Shown one piece after another: positions 27,174-35,392 of a DNA stretch of 64,000 bases. Below the pieces are notes generated by a model, which saw only the letters and a program-made list of their open reading frames with translations, was not told the DNA's origin and did no database searches. The position numbers and the translations under genes are program-made. The first letter of the stretch is position 1, and every line of letters begins with the position of its first letter. The DNA is taken from contig NZ_CP146077.1 of assembly GCF_037023725.1 (NCBI RefSeq), positions 4,377,001 to 4,441,000 on the forward strand. The letters are read 5' to 3'. Origin of the DNA: Pseudomonas bubulae. Lineage in GTDB: Bacteria > Pseudomonadota > Gammaproteobacteria > Pseudomonadales > Pseudomonadaceae.

Positions 27174-27896
27174 TCAGCATTCTCGCAGGCGTATCCATGA
27201 GTACTGAAAAGCCTTCGACTCACTTTGATGCTTTCGCCTCCTGTAACTACCCCATTCATCCCCACTACAATAAGTGCATATCCCCGCCACCTCAACTTGC
27301 ATACGGCCCACCCCCAAATCCTCTAGCAAATAAAGGCCATAAAGAGTGAGATCAACCCACGCTTCGTTATGACTGACAGGTGCACGACGGAGAGTAACGC
27401 CAAACTCTGATTCTGTACGAACTCTAGACCATGGCGCCTGGCGCCCCCGCCAAAGATGTCCATGCGCCTGTTCAATTGTATCAACAAGCTCCTTTCCAAC
27501 CTCATAGCAACATGAATGTATGGCAGGACCTATTGCAACTTGCAAATGTTCTAACGAGATATTTTCTCGTATGAACGCAAGAAAGGAATTTTCGATTATA
27601 CCTGCCGCTAATCCTTGCCAGCCGCCATGAATGGCAGCAACGAACTTATCTTTTTTTGAACCTACAAGAATAGGTAGACAGTCTGCTGTCACGATTCCTA
27701 TGGGACGGGTTGTACGTGTGAAAATCGCGTCCCCAGCGATGGCACCAGACTCATCTGCATCGCCCACTTGAATGACGTTTGCACCATGCTTCTGAGCACA
27801 ACAAAATAAGTTTGTGGGTTTATGGAAATTGCTGGCCGAGCCGAATGCGTGTTCCAGCCCGGGTAGAGCATTCAAATTATCAGCAAAAAAAGACAT
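27174..27896 (-). CDS. YfiH/laccase-domain (DUF152) protein
   Basis: 240 residues from the ATG at 27896 (GAGG upstream). Family features are intact: QKHGANVIQV with the first metal His, TADCLPILV with the Cys, AAIHGGWQGLAAGI with the second His, GPAIHSCCYEVG and SYRRRKHQ at the end. The family (YlmD, YfiH, LACC1/FAMIN) acts as a purine nucleoside phosphorylase/adenosine deaminase or peptidoglycan-editing enzyme. A housekeeping copy normally sits elsewhere, next to rluD, so this island copy probably has a specialised role. It converges on the luxR gene and is divergent from the hydrolase operon. Confidence 0.88.
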   Translation of the reverse strand: MSFFADNLNALPGLEHAFGSASNFHKPTNLFCCAQKHGANVIQVGDADESGAIAGDAIFTRTTRPIGIVTADCLPILVGSKKDKFVAAIHGGWQGLAAGIIENSFLAFIRENISLEHLQVAIGPAIHSCCYEVGKELVDTIEQAHGHLWRGRQAPWSRVRTESEFGVTLRRAPVSHNEAWVDLTLYGLYLLEDLGVGRMQVEVAGICTYCSGDEWGSYRRRKHQSESKAFQYSWIRLREC

Positions 27897-28052
27897 TTGA
27901 ACCTCACTTAAAAGTAATAGCACACACCTTTATGGCAACACAGGGTCTATGTATTCAATAGTAGGTGCATGGCTAGCTACCTAGACAAAGCAAAGTTAAC
28001 AATTTGATTTAGTTGAGATTTCAACCTCAAGCACAACCCGTGCCACTCACAA

Positions 28053-28121
28053 CTACCAAATCTTGTAGATGTAAATCTATCAGCCAACGTCTATAAAAAC
28101 AAATATCGCCCCTACAAATCT
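28053..28121. promoter_or_regulatory. repeated CTAC(C)AAATCT elements in the divergent promoter region
   Basis: CTACCAAATCTTGTAG at 28053-28068 has CTAC/GTAG ends; CTACAAATCT recurs at 28112-28121. The complement of CCTACAAATT is found at 26265-26274 upstream of the luxR-type gene. They could be binding sites of the island's LuxR regulator. Confidence 0.35.
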
Positions 28122-28158
28122 CTACCGGGCCAATACTCGACGATGATTAGGATAGGAT

Positions 28159-28863
28159 ATGAAACGGCTAATCGAAGACTTTATGGTGCGCTGCGGAACG
28201 GCACACTTACGAGGACAACGCTGGCACTGCAACTCCCCTAAGAGAACAGTCTTGCTTATGCACGGTGCTGGCACATCCAGCAGCAAAGGTTTTTACAGTC
28301 TTCAAACATACTTAAACTCTCATAGCGTCGAAACGATTGCATTTGATTTTCTTGGGCATGGGCACACCGGCGGAAACTTGCAACATTCCAGCTTGGAAAG
28401 AAGAACCGAGCAAGCATTAGCTGTGATCCACAAACTCGACCTACAGGAAGGTCTTAATATAATGGGCTTCAGCATGGGGGCGCATAATGCACTCCATATA
28501 GCTTCACAGATCTCGGTTGCTCGCCTAGGGCTGGCGATACCCGCGATTTATTCAGAAAAGGCTGAAACCTTAAAATTTGGCCCCTCATTTTCATCCTGCA
28601 TACGCCAATACCGAAGTTGGGAACACAGCAAATGCTTTTCCATCATCCAACACTTCAAGGGGAAACTGCTTATTATTTCTGCAGAAAAAGACATGATCAT
28701 TCCCGCTGAAATCCCTTGCAAACTGATTGAATACGCACAAAATTGCCTCGCTGCTGAGCACCATTGTATTCGTCAAGCTGGCCACGATCTAGAAACACAC
28801 TTCAGTGAATACCCACACAGTAGACATCTGGCTTTGAACAGCATTTTAAGATGGATTACATAA
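28159..28863 (+). CDS. alpha/beta hydrolase
   Basis: 234 residues. Nucleophile elbow GFSMGAHN with Ser105, acid Asp178 in ISAEKDMIIP, and His209 in RQAGHDLETH complete the triad. An oxyanion-loop-like LMHGAGTSSSKGF lies at residues 33-45. It resembles acyl-transferase/thioesterase-type hydrolases (LuxD-like size), so acyl release or ester cleavage is likely. It opens a four-gene operon; the methyltransferase starts 20 bases after its stop. AGGATAGGAT precedes the ATG. Confidence 0.85.
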   Translation: MKRLIEDFMVRCGTAHLRGQRWHCNSPKRTVLLMHGAGTSSSKGFYSLQTYLNSHSVETIAFDFLGHGHTGGNLQHSSLERRTEQALAVIHKLDLQEGLNIMGFSMGAHNALHIASQISVARLGLAIPAIYSEKAETLKFGPSFSSCIRQYRSWEHSKCFSIIQHFKGKLLIISAEKDMIIPAEIPCKLIEYAQNCLAAEHHCIRQAGHDLETHFSEYPHSRHLALNSILRWIT

Positions 28864-28883
28864 GACGTTGACTGGAATTCATA

Positions 28884-29603
28884 ATGAAAAATACGTTTGA
28901 TTATCTTTATATTTATTTTTCAGAAAATTATCTTACCCATGAGAGGACGAAGAAAGAATGCACTCTTATTGAACATCTTTGCAGCCTTGAAAAAGGTGAC
29001 CACGTACTGGATATCGGCTGCGGCCATGGTCGAATTTCCAATGAGCTTGCTCACAGGGGCTATCGTGTAACGGGCATTGACTGGAGCCAGAACGCACTTG
29101 ACTTGGCTATCCTTAACGCCCGTAAAAGCAACCTTGATATTTGCTACAAAAACAAAAACTTCCTTGACACGCTCTGGAGGGAAAAATTCGACTGTGCGCT
29201 TAGTTGGTACACATCTTTTGGATACTCTAATGACGAAATTTGCAAATTGCAATTAAGCAAAATTTACGATTCATTGAAGAAAGGAGGCCGTTTTTTGATT
29301 GATCATATTAATCGTGATCGCTGCCTTAAATACCTTCCCACCTCAAGTGTTCTAGAAAGAGAAGGGAACTTTATGATCGACCACTTCGACTACAACCCTG
29401 CTCAAGGAATACTTCATGTTAGACGCCAACTTATTAAAGATGGAGAACTGAGTGAAACACCTTACAATATCCGACTATTGACATTCACAGAAATCAAGGA
29501 GTGGATGCTACACGCAGGATTTAAAAATATAGAGGGCTATAATAATAAGGGACAACCTTTTAGCGTTGACAGCGAAAGAATGATCCTAACAGGCGTGAAA
29601 TAA
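28884..29603 (+). CDS. SAM-dependent methyltransferase
   Basis: 239 residues. Motif I VLDIGCGHGRIS at residues 41-52, acidic VTGIDWSQNALDLA, motif DCALSWYTSFGYS and post-motif LKKGGRFLIDH. This is the pattern of small-molecule class I methyltransferases (type 11/25). The gene is followed only 3 bases later by the transferase-like gene, showing tight coupling. The substrate is unknown; presumably it methylates the product of this cluster. Confidence 0.88.
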   Translation: MKNTFDYLYIYFSENYLTHERTKKECTLIEHLCSLEKGDHVLDIGCGHGRISNELAHRGYRVTGIDWSQNALDLAILNARKSNLDICYKNKNFLDTLWREKFDCALSWYTSFGYSNDEICKLQLSKIYDSLKKGGRFLIDHINRDRCLKYLPTSSVLEREGNFMIDHFDYNPAQGILHVRRQLIKDGELSETPYNIRLLTFTEIKEWMLHAGFKNIEGYNNKGQPFSVDSERMILTGVK

Positions 29604-29606
29604 CTT

Positions 29607-30401
29607 ATGAGAATTATATTTTCGGAGTCAAACCCTGACTACAAAAACTATACATTTCCTTACGCTGTTTGGGCCATACCTGAATCACAGGAAGAAATCG
29701 TTGAACTCTATGACCGCGGCTTTTTACCTTCACGCAAACCGAGATTCTATTTAACCCGAAGCACAAGAATTACCCTGAAAAGATTTGAACTTACCTATAG
29801 AGCTCGACGAACGCTCAAAGCCTGTCAAGATATAGAAATGACGCTTATTAATATCAGCGATTTCGTTATCGACAAGAGCATCCGTGAATTATGCCTACAG
29901 TGTGCGGAACAGCGATTTGGGGAAGGAGTGATTAATGAACAGCGACTTAACCGAATCATCAATCCGGAAAATGCGACGCACATCATGCACTTCACCAGGA
30001 AAGAGAAAACTGTCGGCCTAGTAACAATTAACACAGCTCCTAAAATAGCACACTATAACTTTGCCTTCTATGACATTACCGAACCAAAAAAATCGCTAGG
30101 CACGTTCATGCTGACCGCAACAATTAATTACTTTCACAACCGTGACTGCAACTACCTTTACATGGGCACATGTTACGGGAAAAAATTCTTGTATAAAGCA
30201 CACTTTGAAGGGTTCGAGTTTTTTAACGGCGCTCAATGGTCATCTGACATGAACGAACTGAGCTTTTTGATGGAGCGCCCTCACCAACCGAATCACTTAT
30301 TTGAGTCATCCGATTATCTGAATACATTCCATCCAATAACGCTGGATATTGACGTACACGAGACAGGCTTCCGTTACATTACTCAGGCGCATAGCGCCTG
30401 A
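29607..30401 (+). CDS. arginyl/leucyl-tRNA-protein-transferase-like GNAT protein
   Basis: 264 residues. It resembles bacterial aminoacyl-tRNA-protein transferases (ATE/Bpt): LYDRGFLPSRKPRFY (residues 34-48) corresponds to their N-terminal segment, and SLGTFMLTATINYF, NYLYMGTCYGKKFLYKAHF (about 163-200) to the GNAT core with its SLGxY and YKAxF patterns. The N-terminal Cys cluster that recognises N-degrons is absent; the aligned stretch reads LTRSTRITLKRF. This suggests use of an aminoacyl-tRNA (or acyl-CoA) on a non-protein substrate. Function is inferred from the operon with hydrolase, methyltransferase and exporter. Confidence 0.6.
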   Translation: MRIIFSESNPDYKNYTFPYAVWAIPESQEEIVELYDRGFLPSRKPRFYLTRSTRITLKRFELTYRARRTLKACQDIEMTLINISDFVIDKSIRELCLQCAEQRFGEGVINEQRLNRIINPENATHIMHFTRKEKTVGLVTINTAPKIAHYNFAFYDITEPKKSLGTFMLTATINYFHNRDCNYLYMGTCYGKKFLYKAHFEGFEFFNGAQWSSDMNELSFLMERPHQPNHLFESSDYLNTFHPITLDIDVHETGFRYITQAHSA

Positions 30402-30422
30402 CGATTAAAGGCGCACTGAGTA

Positions 30423-31634
30423 ATGAGTCAAATATCAGTCCCCGCATATGCCACTGTTATATTTTTCTCGAGGGCTGGAACCGGTATATTTTTTTTTATA
30501 AATACTTGGATTGTGATTGACTTAACAGGGTACGCCACAAGTGCGGCAATAAGCTTGTTGATTGCAACACTGCCCAGCCTATTTCTTTCAATGATAATCG
30601 GAAGTATGGCTGACAAATATCCAGCTATAAAGCTTGTGCTATATTCTGAATGCACGCGCTGCCTGACACTACTGGTATATGCATCGTTATTTGTCATGGA
30701 TCGAGCATCCCCTGCATTCGCTTACTCCGTCAGCTTCTTAATGTCCATTTGCGCAGAAATACAACTATTGTCTTGGCGTGTCATTTTGGCAACGTTCGCA
30801 ACTCATGAAAAAAACTTCAAACTCAATGCACTTTCTGTTACCAGTGGGCAGGCAGGTGTCATAATTGGAGCAACAGGCTCCGGCATGTTATTCGTAACTC
30901 TTGGGCCGACCTTTACTATCGCTATCGCCAGTACTATTTTCTGGGCATCCAGCTGCTGCATTGCTTATATGGCAAAGGCGCTTCACTCGCCGTGTGCGAG
31001 TGCGATCACCAAGATAAGCACGCTAAACCATTTGGTCGCTCACCTGAGATCCATACTTGAAGGCTTTCAATATATCACCCAGCAACCCCGCCTCATCGGA
31101 TACTATCTGCTGATACTGCTAAACACAAACATACTATATATGTCAAATGCATTACTTGCCCCCTTCGTAAAAGGACCTCTCAATCTGAATGCAAATGCAT
31201 ATGGACAGATTGACGCCGCCTATTCTATTGGAGCAATCATTGGCGGACTGATTATAGTAAAACTCACCCAACGACTCGGCACTTTGAAAATCACCCTATT
31301 GGGCCTGACCACCCTAGCGTTATCACTATTCATCTTCGCTCAATCTGAAGCTTTCCTTCTGGCCTTTTTTTCATATATTGGAATTGGCCTGGGATGCCAA
31401 ACATCCATTGTAAGTCTCAGCCATGCACAAAGAATTACTGATCCGACACTACACGGGAGAGCCTACGCAACCTTAAACACTTTAACCGGATGTTTCGGCG
31501 TACTTATTTTCATATTAAGTACACAGTTCACTTCACATGAAGAGCTACGAAACATGTTCGAATACCAAGCTATTGCAGTGACGACTGTTCTATTAATTAT
31601 CGGTGCTAGCAAAAAAATTAAAGACTCTCTATAA
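30423..31634 (+). CDS. MFS transporter, probable exporter
   Basis: 403 residues with about 12 hydrophobic segments. The loop between helices 2 and 3 reads IGSMADKYPAIKLVLYSE, a form of the MFS G-x-x-x-D-(R/K) signature, and IGGLIIVKLTQRLGTLK is the matching loop in the second half. It is closest in style to MFS_3/enterobactin-exporter-like proteins. As last gene of the hydrolase operon it is the natural exporter for the product. It ends 32 bases before the right copy of the nrdA-end repeat. Confidence 0.85.
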   Translation: MSQISVPAYATVIFFSRAGTGIFFFINTWIVIDLTGYATSAAISLLIATLPSLFLSMIIGSMADKYPAIKLVLYSECTRCLTLLVYASLFVMDRASPAFAYSVSFLMSICAEIQLLSWRVILATFATHEKNFKLNALSVTSGQAGVIIGATGSGMLFVTLGPTFTIAIASTIFWASSCCIAYMAKALHSPCASAITKISTLNHLVAHLRSILEGFQYITQQPRLIGYYLLILLNTNILYMSNALLAPFVKGPLNLNANAYGQIDAAYSIGAIIGGLIIVKLTQRLGTLKITLLGLTTLALSLFIFAQSEAFLLAFFSYIGIGLGCQTSIVSLSHAQRITDPTLHGRAYATLNTLTGCFGVLIFILSTQFTSHEELRNMFEYQAIAVTTVLLIIGASKKIKDSL

Positions 31635-31666
31635 ACCGGATACCACATATGAGTCCAAAAGCACGC

Positions 31667-31784
31667 GCCGGATTGCGAAGCTTGCCAATAAGCTGAGCTG
31701 GCAGGCGGGTCAAACCGCCTGACCCAAAACCCCCGTTAAACCCTGGCAACAGGTGGGTTTGACGGGGGTTTTGTTTTTTGGAGG
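31667..31784. repeat. right copy of the nrdA-end direct repeat
   Basis: Repeats nrdA codons for PDCEACQ, its stop, and the terminator hairpin (31727-31773), although no nrdA gene precedes it. Differences from the left copy include AGCAGG/AGCTGG, CAGTTGGG/CAGGTGGG and TTGGCGG/TTGACGG. It also supplies a terminator for the MFS gene. Confidence 0.9.
31727..31773 (+). terminator. duplicated nrdA-type terminator after the MFS gene
   Basis: Same hairpin as at the end of nrdA, AACCCCCGTTAAACCC against GGGTTTGACGGGGGTT, followed by a T-rich run. It ends the island operon. Confidence 0.8.
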
Positions 31785-31801
31785 GGTGGGGAGTTACGCG
31801 G

Positions 31802-33331
31802 TCATTTGCGCCAATCGGCTATCTGCTGCGCAGTGGCGTAGAAATCAACGCCAGCACCCAAGGCTTGCTGCCCATCCGGCTGATTGTGACGTAACCCCTC
31901 AAGCACTTGAGCATGACTGCGACGGAATTGCCCAAGCTGTTTTGCACCTTGCGGGCTGGCCGTTTGCGCTGCTGTCTCGATGCGTTGATACAAGTCCATC
32001 TGATTGGTAGCCGCCAGGTTGGTGGGGACATAGGGGCGATTAGCCGCAACGGCCTCTGCAATCGGGAATGTTTCGGCAAAGGTATGGTAGCCGCCAAAGT
32101 TCATGAAGGCGGCAATACCCAGCCCGGCCGCCAGCACCATGTGTTCATTGCCATAGATTCTATCCGGGTTCAACGTGTTGAGCGCCAGCAGCACGTCACA
32201 GGTACTGCCGGATTGCGCCCCCGCAGATGGCAGACCCTTGAGGTTGGACTCCATTGCGAATGTGCCAAAGGGCTGCCAGCGATTGATACCCACGCCATGC
32301 AGCATTGAAAAATGCTCCAGCATGCCGGTCAGGCCTTGCTGGGAATAGGCTGGCGGCACGTTCTCCATTTCAGCCTCTGACATGGTGAAAGGCCGGGTCA
32401 GGTCTGCAATCGGCGCACCTTGACGGGGAATTGCATTGAGATTCTGATTGCGATCACCCAGCGCTTTGCGCAAGGCGGCCTGCTCAGTGCTGTGCGGGTC
32501 GACCGTGTTCTGTACCACCAGCCCAAACCCCATCTTGAGCTTGGCCGCATCTTCATAAACTCCCTTCACCGGCCGCAACTCCCCGCCGACTTCCACCATA
32601 GGCATCCGTTCACTGCGGGCACGACTGAGCGGATTGTCAAAGGCCGGCGTACGCGTCTTGCTTGAAAACTCCTTGAAACGATCAGCGAACTGATCTGCCT
32701 GCGCATCAAGACCAGCCTCACGCAGCAAGGCCACGCAAGCCGCGGTATTGGCTTGTTTGTGCTGCGCATAGAGCCCGGGTTGACTCTCGTCTTCTACGGG
32801 GGCCATCAACTGGCACATCGTGCTGCCAAAAGCGCTCGACGCACGGATTTTAGTCAGCAGGTCAACATGGTTTTGCTTGTCGAACCCTTCTGTACATCCG
32901 GCCAGAGGAGTCTGCAGCGTGTTGATCAACCACGGTTGCAGCGCCTGCCCGGGTTTCATCTGCCGACCAATCTGGTCGGACTGTGCTGCCAAAGGCTCGA
33001 TGGTGGCCTGCAGAACATCGCGCAACGGCTGCTCCCGTCCCTTGTAATGGACGGCAAGCCCACCCGCCACGCTTTGCTCGCTCAACCCCTGACGCAACAC
33101 CGTTGCCAGTTGTGCGGCGTGCTGGTCGAACACTTCACCTATCCTGCCTGGCTGGTTCAACAAGGCCATGCTGGCGCCCGCTTCAAAAAACTTGCTGTTG
33201 GTGATCATCTGTCTTTGTACATCCGTCAGGGCAACACCATGGGGACTGCTTTGAGCAACGGCATCTGGCTTACCTTGACTGTCGATGCCATATACCGCAT
33301 CGAGCGATGTACCTGACCTGGAAATAAACAT
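31802..33331 (-). CDS. unidentified 509-residue protein, candidate secreted effector
   Basis: Not recognised. The start is the ATG at 33331 with GAGGTGAG upstream; the open frame is 26 codons longer. No signal peptide or membrane segment. The first 60 residues are rich in Ser, Gln and Gly with few acids (MFISRSGTSLDAVYGIDSQG), like type III secretion signals. The C-terminal third has conserved-looking text GINRWQPFGTFAMESNLKG, AGAQSGSTCDVLLALN and FMNFGGYHTFAETFPIA, with a Cys and His that might be catalytic. It is divergent from the hrp-box gene at 33809. No hrp box was found on its own side. Confidence 0.6.
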   Translation of the reverse strand: MFISRSGTSLDAVYGIDSQGKPDAVAQSSPHGVALTDVQRQMITNSKFFEAGASMALLNQPGRIGEVFDQHAAQLATVLRQGLSEQSVAGGLAVHYKGREQPLRDVLQATIEPLAAQSDQIGRQMKPGQALQPWLINTLQTPLAGCTEGFDKQNHVDLLTKIRASSAFGSTMCQLMAPVEDESQPGLYAQHKQANTAACVALLREAGLDAQADQFADRFKEFSSKTRTPAFDNPLSRARSERMPMVEVGGELRPVKGVYEDAAKLKMGFGLVVQNTVDPHSTEQAALRKALGDRNQNLNAIPRQGAPIADLTRPFTMSEAEMENVPPAYSQQGLTGMLEHFSMLHGVGINRWQPFGTFAMESNLKGLPSAGAQSGSTCDVLLALNTLNPDRIYGNEHMVLAAGLGIAAFMNFGGYHTFAETFPIAEAVAANRPYVPTNLAATNQMDLYQRIETAAQTASPQGAKQLGQFRRSHAQVLEGLRHNQPDGQQALGAGVDFYATAQQIADWRK

Positions 33332-33653
33332 GATGCTCACCTCATTAATAGTGCACTTGGATAGATGGGGCATGGAGAAGGCACGCACAGGCTCGCAAAC
33401 CAGTAGCAAACCTGGCGACGCAACAGGCCATTGGGCCGCAAACTTTGCCCTTGAACTAAAAACAAAACAAATATCAAAGTGTAAGAAAATAACAAGGAAA
33501 GACGAACAGCCCTCTTAATTATTAGCGTACTGAACCGAATACATACTCACATCCAATAAACACTTTCACGGCAATAAAGACATGATGCCTTATCAATAAC
33601 ACTTGCGATCTTTGTACCTGTTAACCCCCGGTAACAGTTCGCTTGCACGTTGT

Positions 33654-33682
33654 GGAACCCGCCCTGCAGCCCGGGCCACAGA
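33654..33682 (+). promoter_or_regulatory. hrp box (HrpL-dependent promoter)
   Basis: GGAACC at 33654-33659, 16 bases, then CCACAGA at 33676-33682: an exact match to GGAACC-N16-CCACNNA, the promoter read by the HrpL sigma factor of type III secretion genes. It points toward the gene starting at 33809, 127 bases downstream. The remaining part of 33332-33808 contains no other recognised element. Confidence 0.75.
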
Positions 33683-33808
33683 CTGCGAGACATGTAATGG
33701 ACTGCACGGTCGCCGATACCCTCCCTGCTCCCGGAGTGTGTTGCTTGACCGTTCACATGTTGTTTCCCACGAAGGATGACCACCATTCGATCGAACGAAC
33801 GAAAACAC

Positions 33809-35038
33809 ATGAAAGATCTCAGCTCGATTTCACCCTTCAGGTTTACCCCCACGGACAGCGTTGCCCGGGGGACTTCACACATCAGCGCCGGCGCCATTCC
33901 CGCCGCCCCACCTTGCTGTACACCCAAAGAAATATACGATCGTGTCCACCAGGAAATATCCCGGCGCTATCTGTCATTCGATCAAGGTAAGGAAATGGGA
34001 TTTGCCGGCAAGGCCGGAGTAACCGGTGATATCGACTTCATTACCAAAAAAGATTTGATTGGCATACTGCGACACTTGAAAGAGGATGAAAGCGCACTGC
34101 AGGAGAGCAAAAAAGACTCTGCTCGGACTCAACTTTTCGACAAGATTTATTTGATGTCCGGGGACAAGGAGACAGGCAGAAACTGGAATTTAAGACTCCA
34201 CAATTACAGTGTGCGCGGCACAGGGCTTGGAGGCGAAGACATCCCCCACCGTCATCGCTGGACGCTGGCCAGCAATGTGCTTACTGGTGGTTACAACAAC
34301 GTCAATTACGAAGAACGCAGTGTCTCGCAGCCCCATGACCCCAAAGACAAATTCAACAAATACGTGCTTGGCGCATCGAGTGCGCAAACAACCCAGGGCG
34401 CCAGGGGGGCAACGCTTGTAAACGAAGCCGTGATGGTTCCCTTCAAAAATGAAATTTATGCCAAGGGTGACATCAATCATTTCCCGATTGCCCTGCCGCA
34501 CAGTGTTGATACAGCCCCTGCCTATATGGGGACTACATTGACCCTGGCCCACACGGGCGTGCCGACGACAGATACGTCCATTGCTTATTACAAAGAAGCG
34601 TTCACCAGCTTGCCTTCACTGCACTTTGAAAGTGTCGAGGCCTTCAAGGCGTCCATTGACCTGCGCATCGCGCAACTTCAGGTGCTGGACTTGCAGGACA
34701 ACCTGAGTACGTTCCTCAACGCCAGGCAACAGAACAACCAGCCGTTAACCCCCGACGAAACCCGGCACCTGAGGGATACCCACGAGTACAACTATGTAGA
34801 AACATCGTTGCTGCCGGCCCTGGCCATTTACAACATGGAAAAAATCAATGGCATCGAGCACCGGGAGTTCTCGGCCGACACGGCGAAATTTCTCGATAGC
34901 CAACTTTCACAGATCAATCAACGTGTACTTAACACCCTGATCGAAGGTAACCAGACGGACCTGATGGACCAGCGCCTTTCCCTGGTACTGGAGCCCGGCG
35001 CTTTCGCCCAGGCCATGGCTGAAAGACAGGGGCAATAA
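33809..35038 (+). CDS. cupin-like protein behind an hrp box, candidate type III effector
   Basis: 409 residues from the ATG at 33809; an ATG 33 bases earlier (33776) is possible, and neither has a good ribosome site. The N-terminus is Ser/Thr-rich (MKDLSSISPFRFTPTDSV), as in type III substrates. In the middle, EDIPHRHRWTLASNVLTGGY gives H147-x-H149, and IYAKGDINHFPIALP gives H224, the pattern of a cupin metal site like cysteine-dioxygenase-type enzymes. The last 140 residues are helical. The hrp box implies HrpL control; no secretion apparatus lies in the window. No characterised effector is recognised. Confidence 0.6.
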   Translation: MKDLSSISPFRFTPTDSVARGTSHISAGAIPAAPPCCTPKEIYDRVHQEISRRYLSFDQGKEMGFAGKAGVTGDIDFITKKDLIGILRHLKEDESALQESKKDSARTQLFDKIYLMSGDKETGRNWNLRLHNYSVRGTGLGGEDIPHRHRWTLASNVLTGGYNNVNYEERSVSQPHDPKDKFNKYVLGASSAQTTQGARGATLVNEAVMVPFKNEIYAKGDINHFPIALPHSVDTAPAYMGTTLTLAHTGVPTTDTSIAYYKEAFTSLPSLHFESVEAFKASIDLRIAQLQVLDLQDNLSTFLNARQQNNQPLTPDETRHLRDTHEYNYVETSLLPALAIYNMEKINGIEHREFSADTAKFLDSQLSQINQRVLNTLIEGNQTDLMDQRLSLVLEPGAFAQAMAERQGQ

Positions 35039-35089
35039 ACCTCGATTCGCGGATCCGCAGCGATAGCATTGCGTTCTAACTGTTGGGCA

Positions 35090-35164
35090 CTGTGGGAGCG
35101 GGCTTGCCCGCGATTGTCCTGTTACACCGCAGCGATCCCGTCGCGAGCAAGCCCGCTCCCACAG
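35090..35164. repeat. REP doublet
   Basis: CTGTGGGAGCGGGCTTGCCC and inverted GAGCAAGCCCGCTCCCACAG after the cupin-like gene. Confidence 0.85.
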
Positions 35165-35392
35165 AACGTGTAACCATCACCCCGAAACAGTGCGCCCGCG
35201 CCACAAAATGAATCACTCTGCACATTCTTCAGCCTGATATTCGCTCGCCAATAGGCACTCTGCACACCCGCCCATATGCCGTGTGCCCGCTTTTCTCCGG
35301 TTTACCCGCCCTGACAAAACAGGCCCGCTTATTGCTCTGGCTCCTGTGTGCTACCGATATCGGCGCACCCATTCGAGGCGGAGACCTGCACC
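35165..35392. other. upstream region of the cytosine operon
   Basis: About 228 bases from the REP doublet to the permease start. No gene with family similarity is seen; the promoter of the cytosine operon must lie here, but no clear -35/-10 pair or operator was recognised. Confidence 0.5.

Noticed and set aside
26160..31660. Integrase or transposase inside the nrdA-adjacent island
   Set aside because: None of the frames carries tyrosine or serine recombinase or DDE motifs; mobility is inferred only from the flanking repeats.
33532..33557. Second hrp box
   Set aside because: GAACC-N16-CCAA only partly matches and lies on the plus strand, so it could not serve the minus-strand 509-residue gene.
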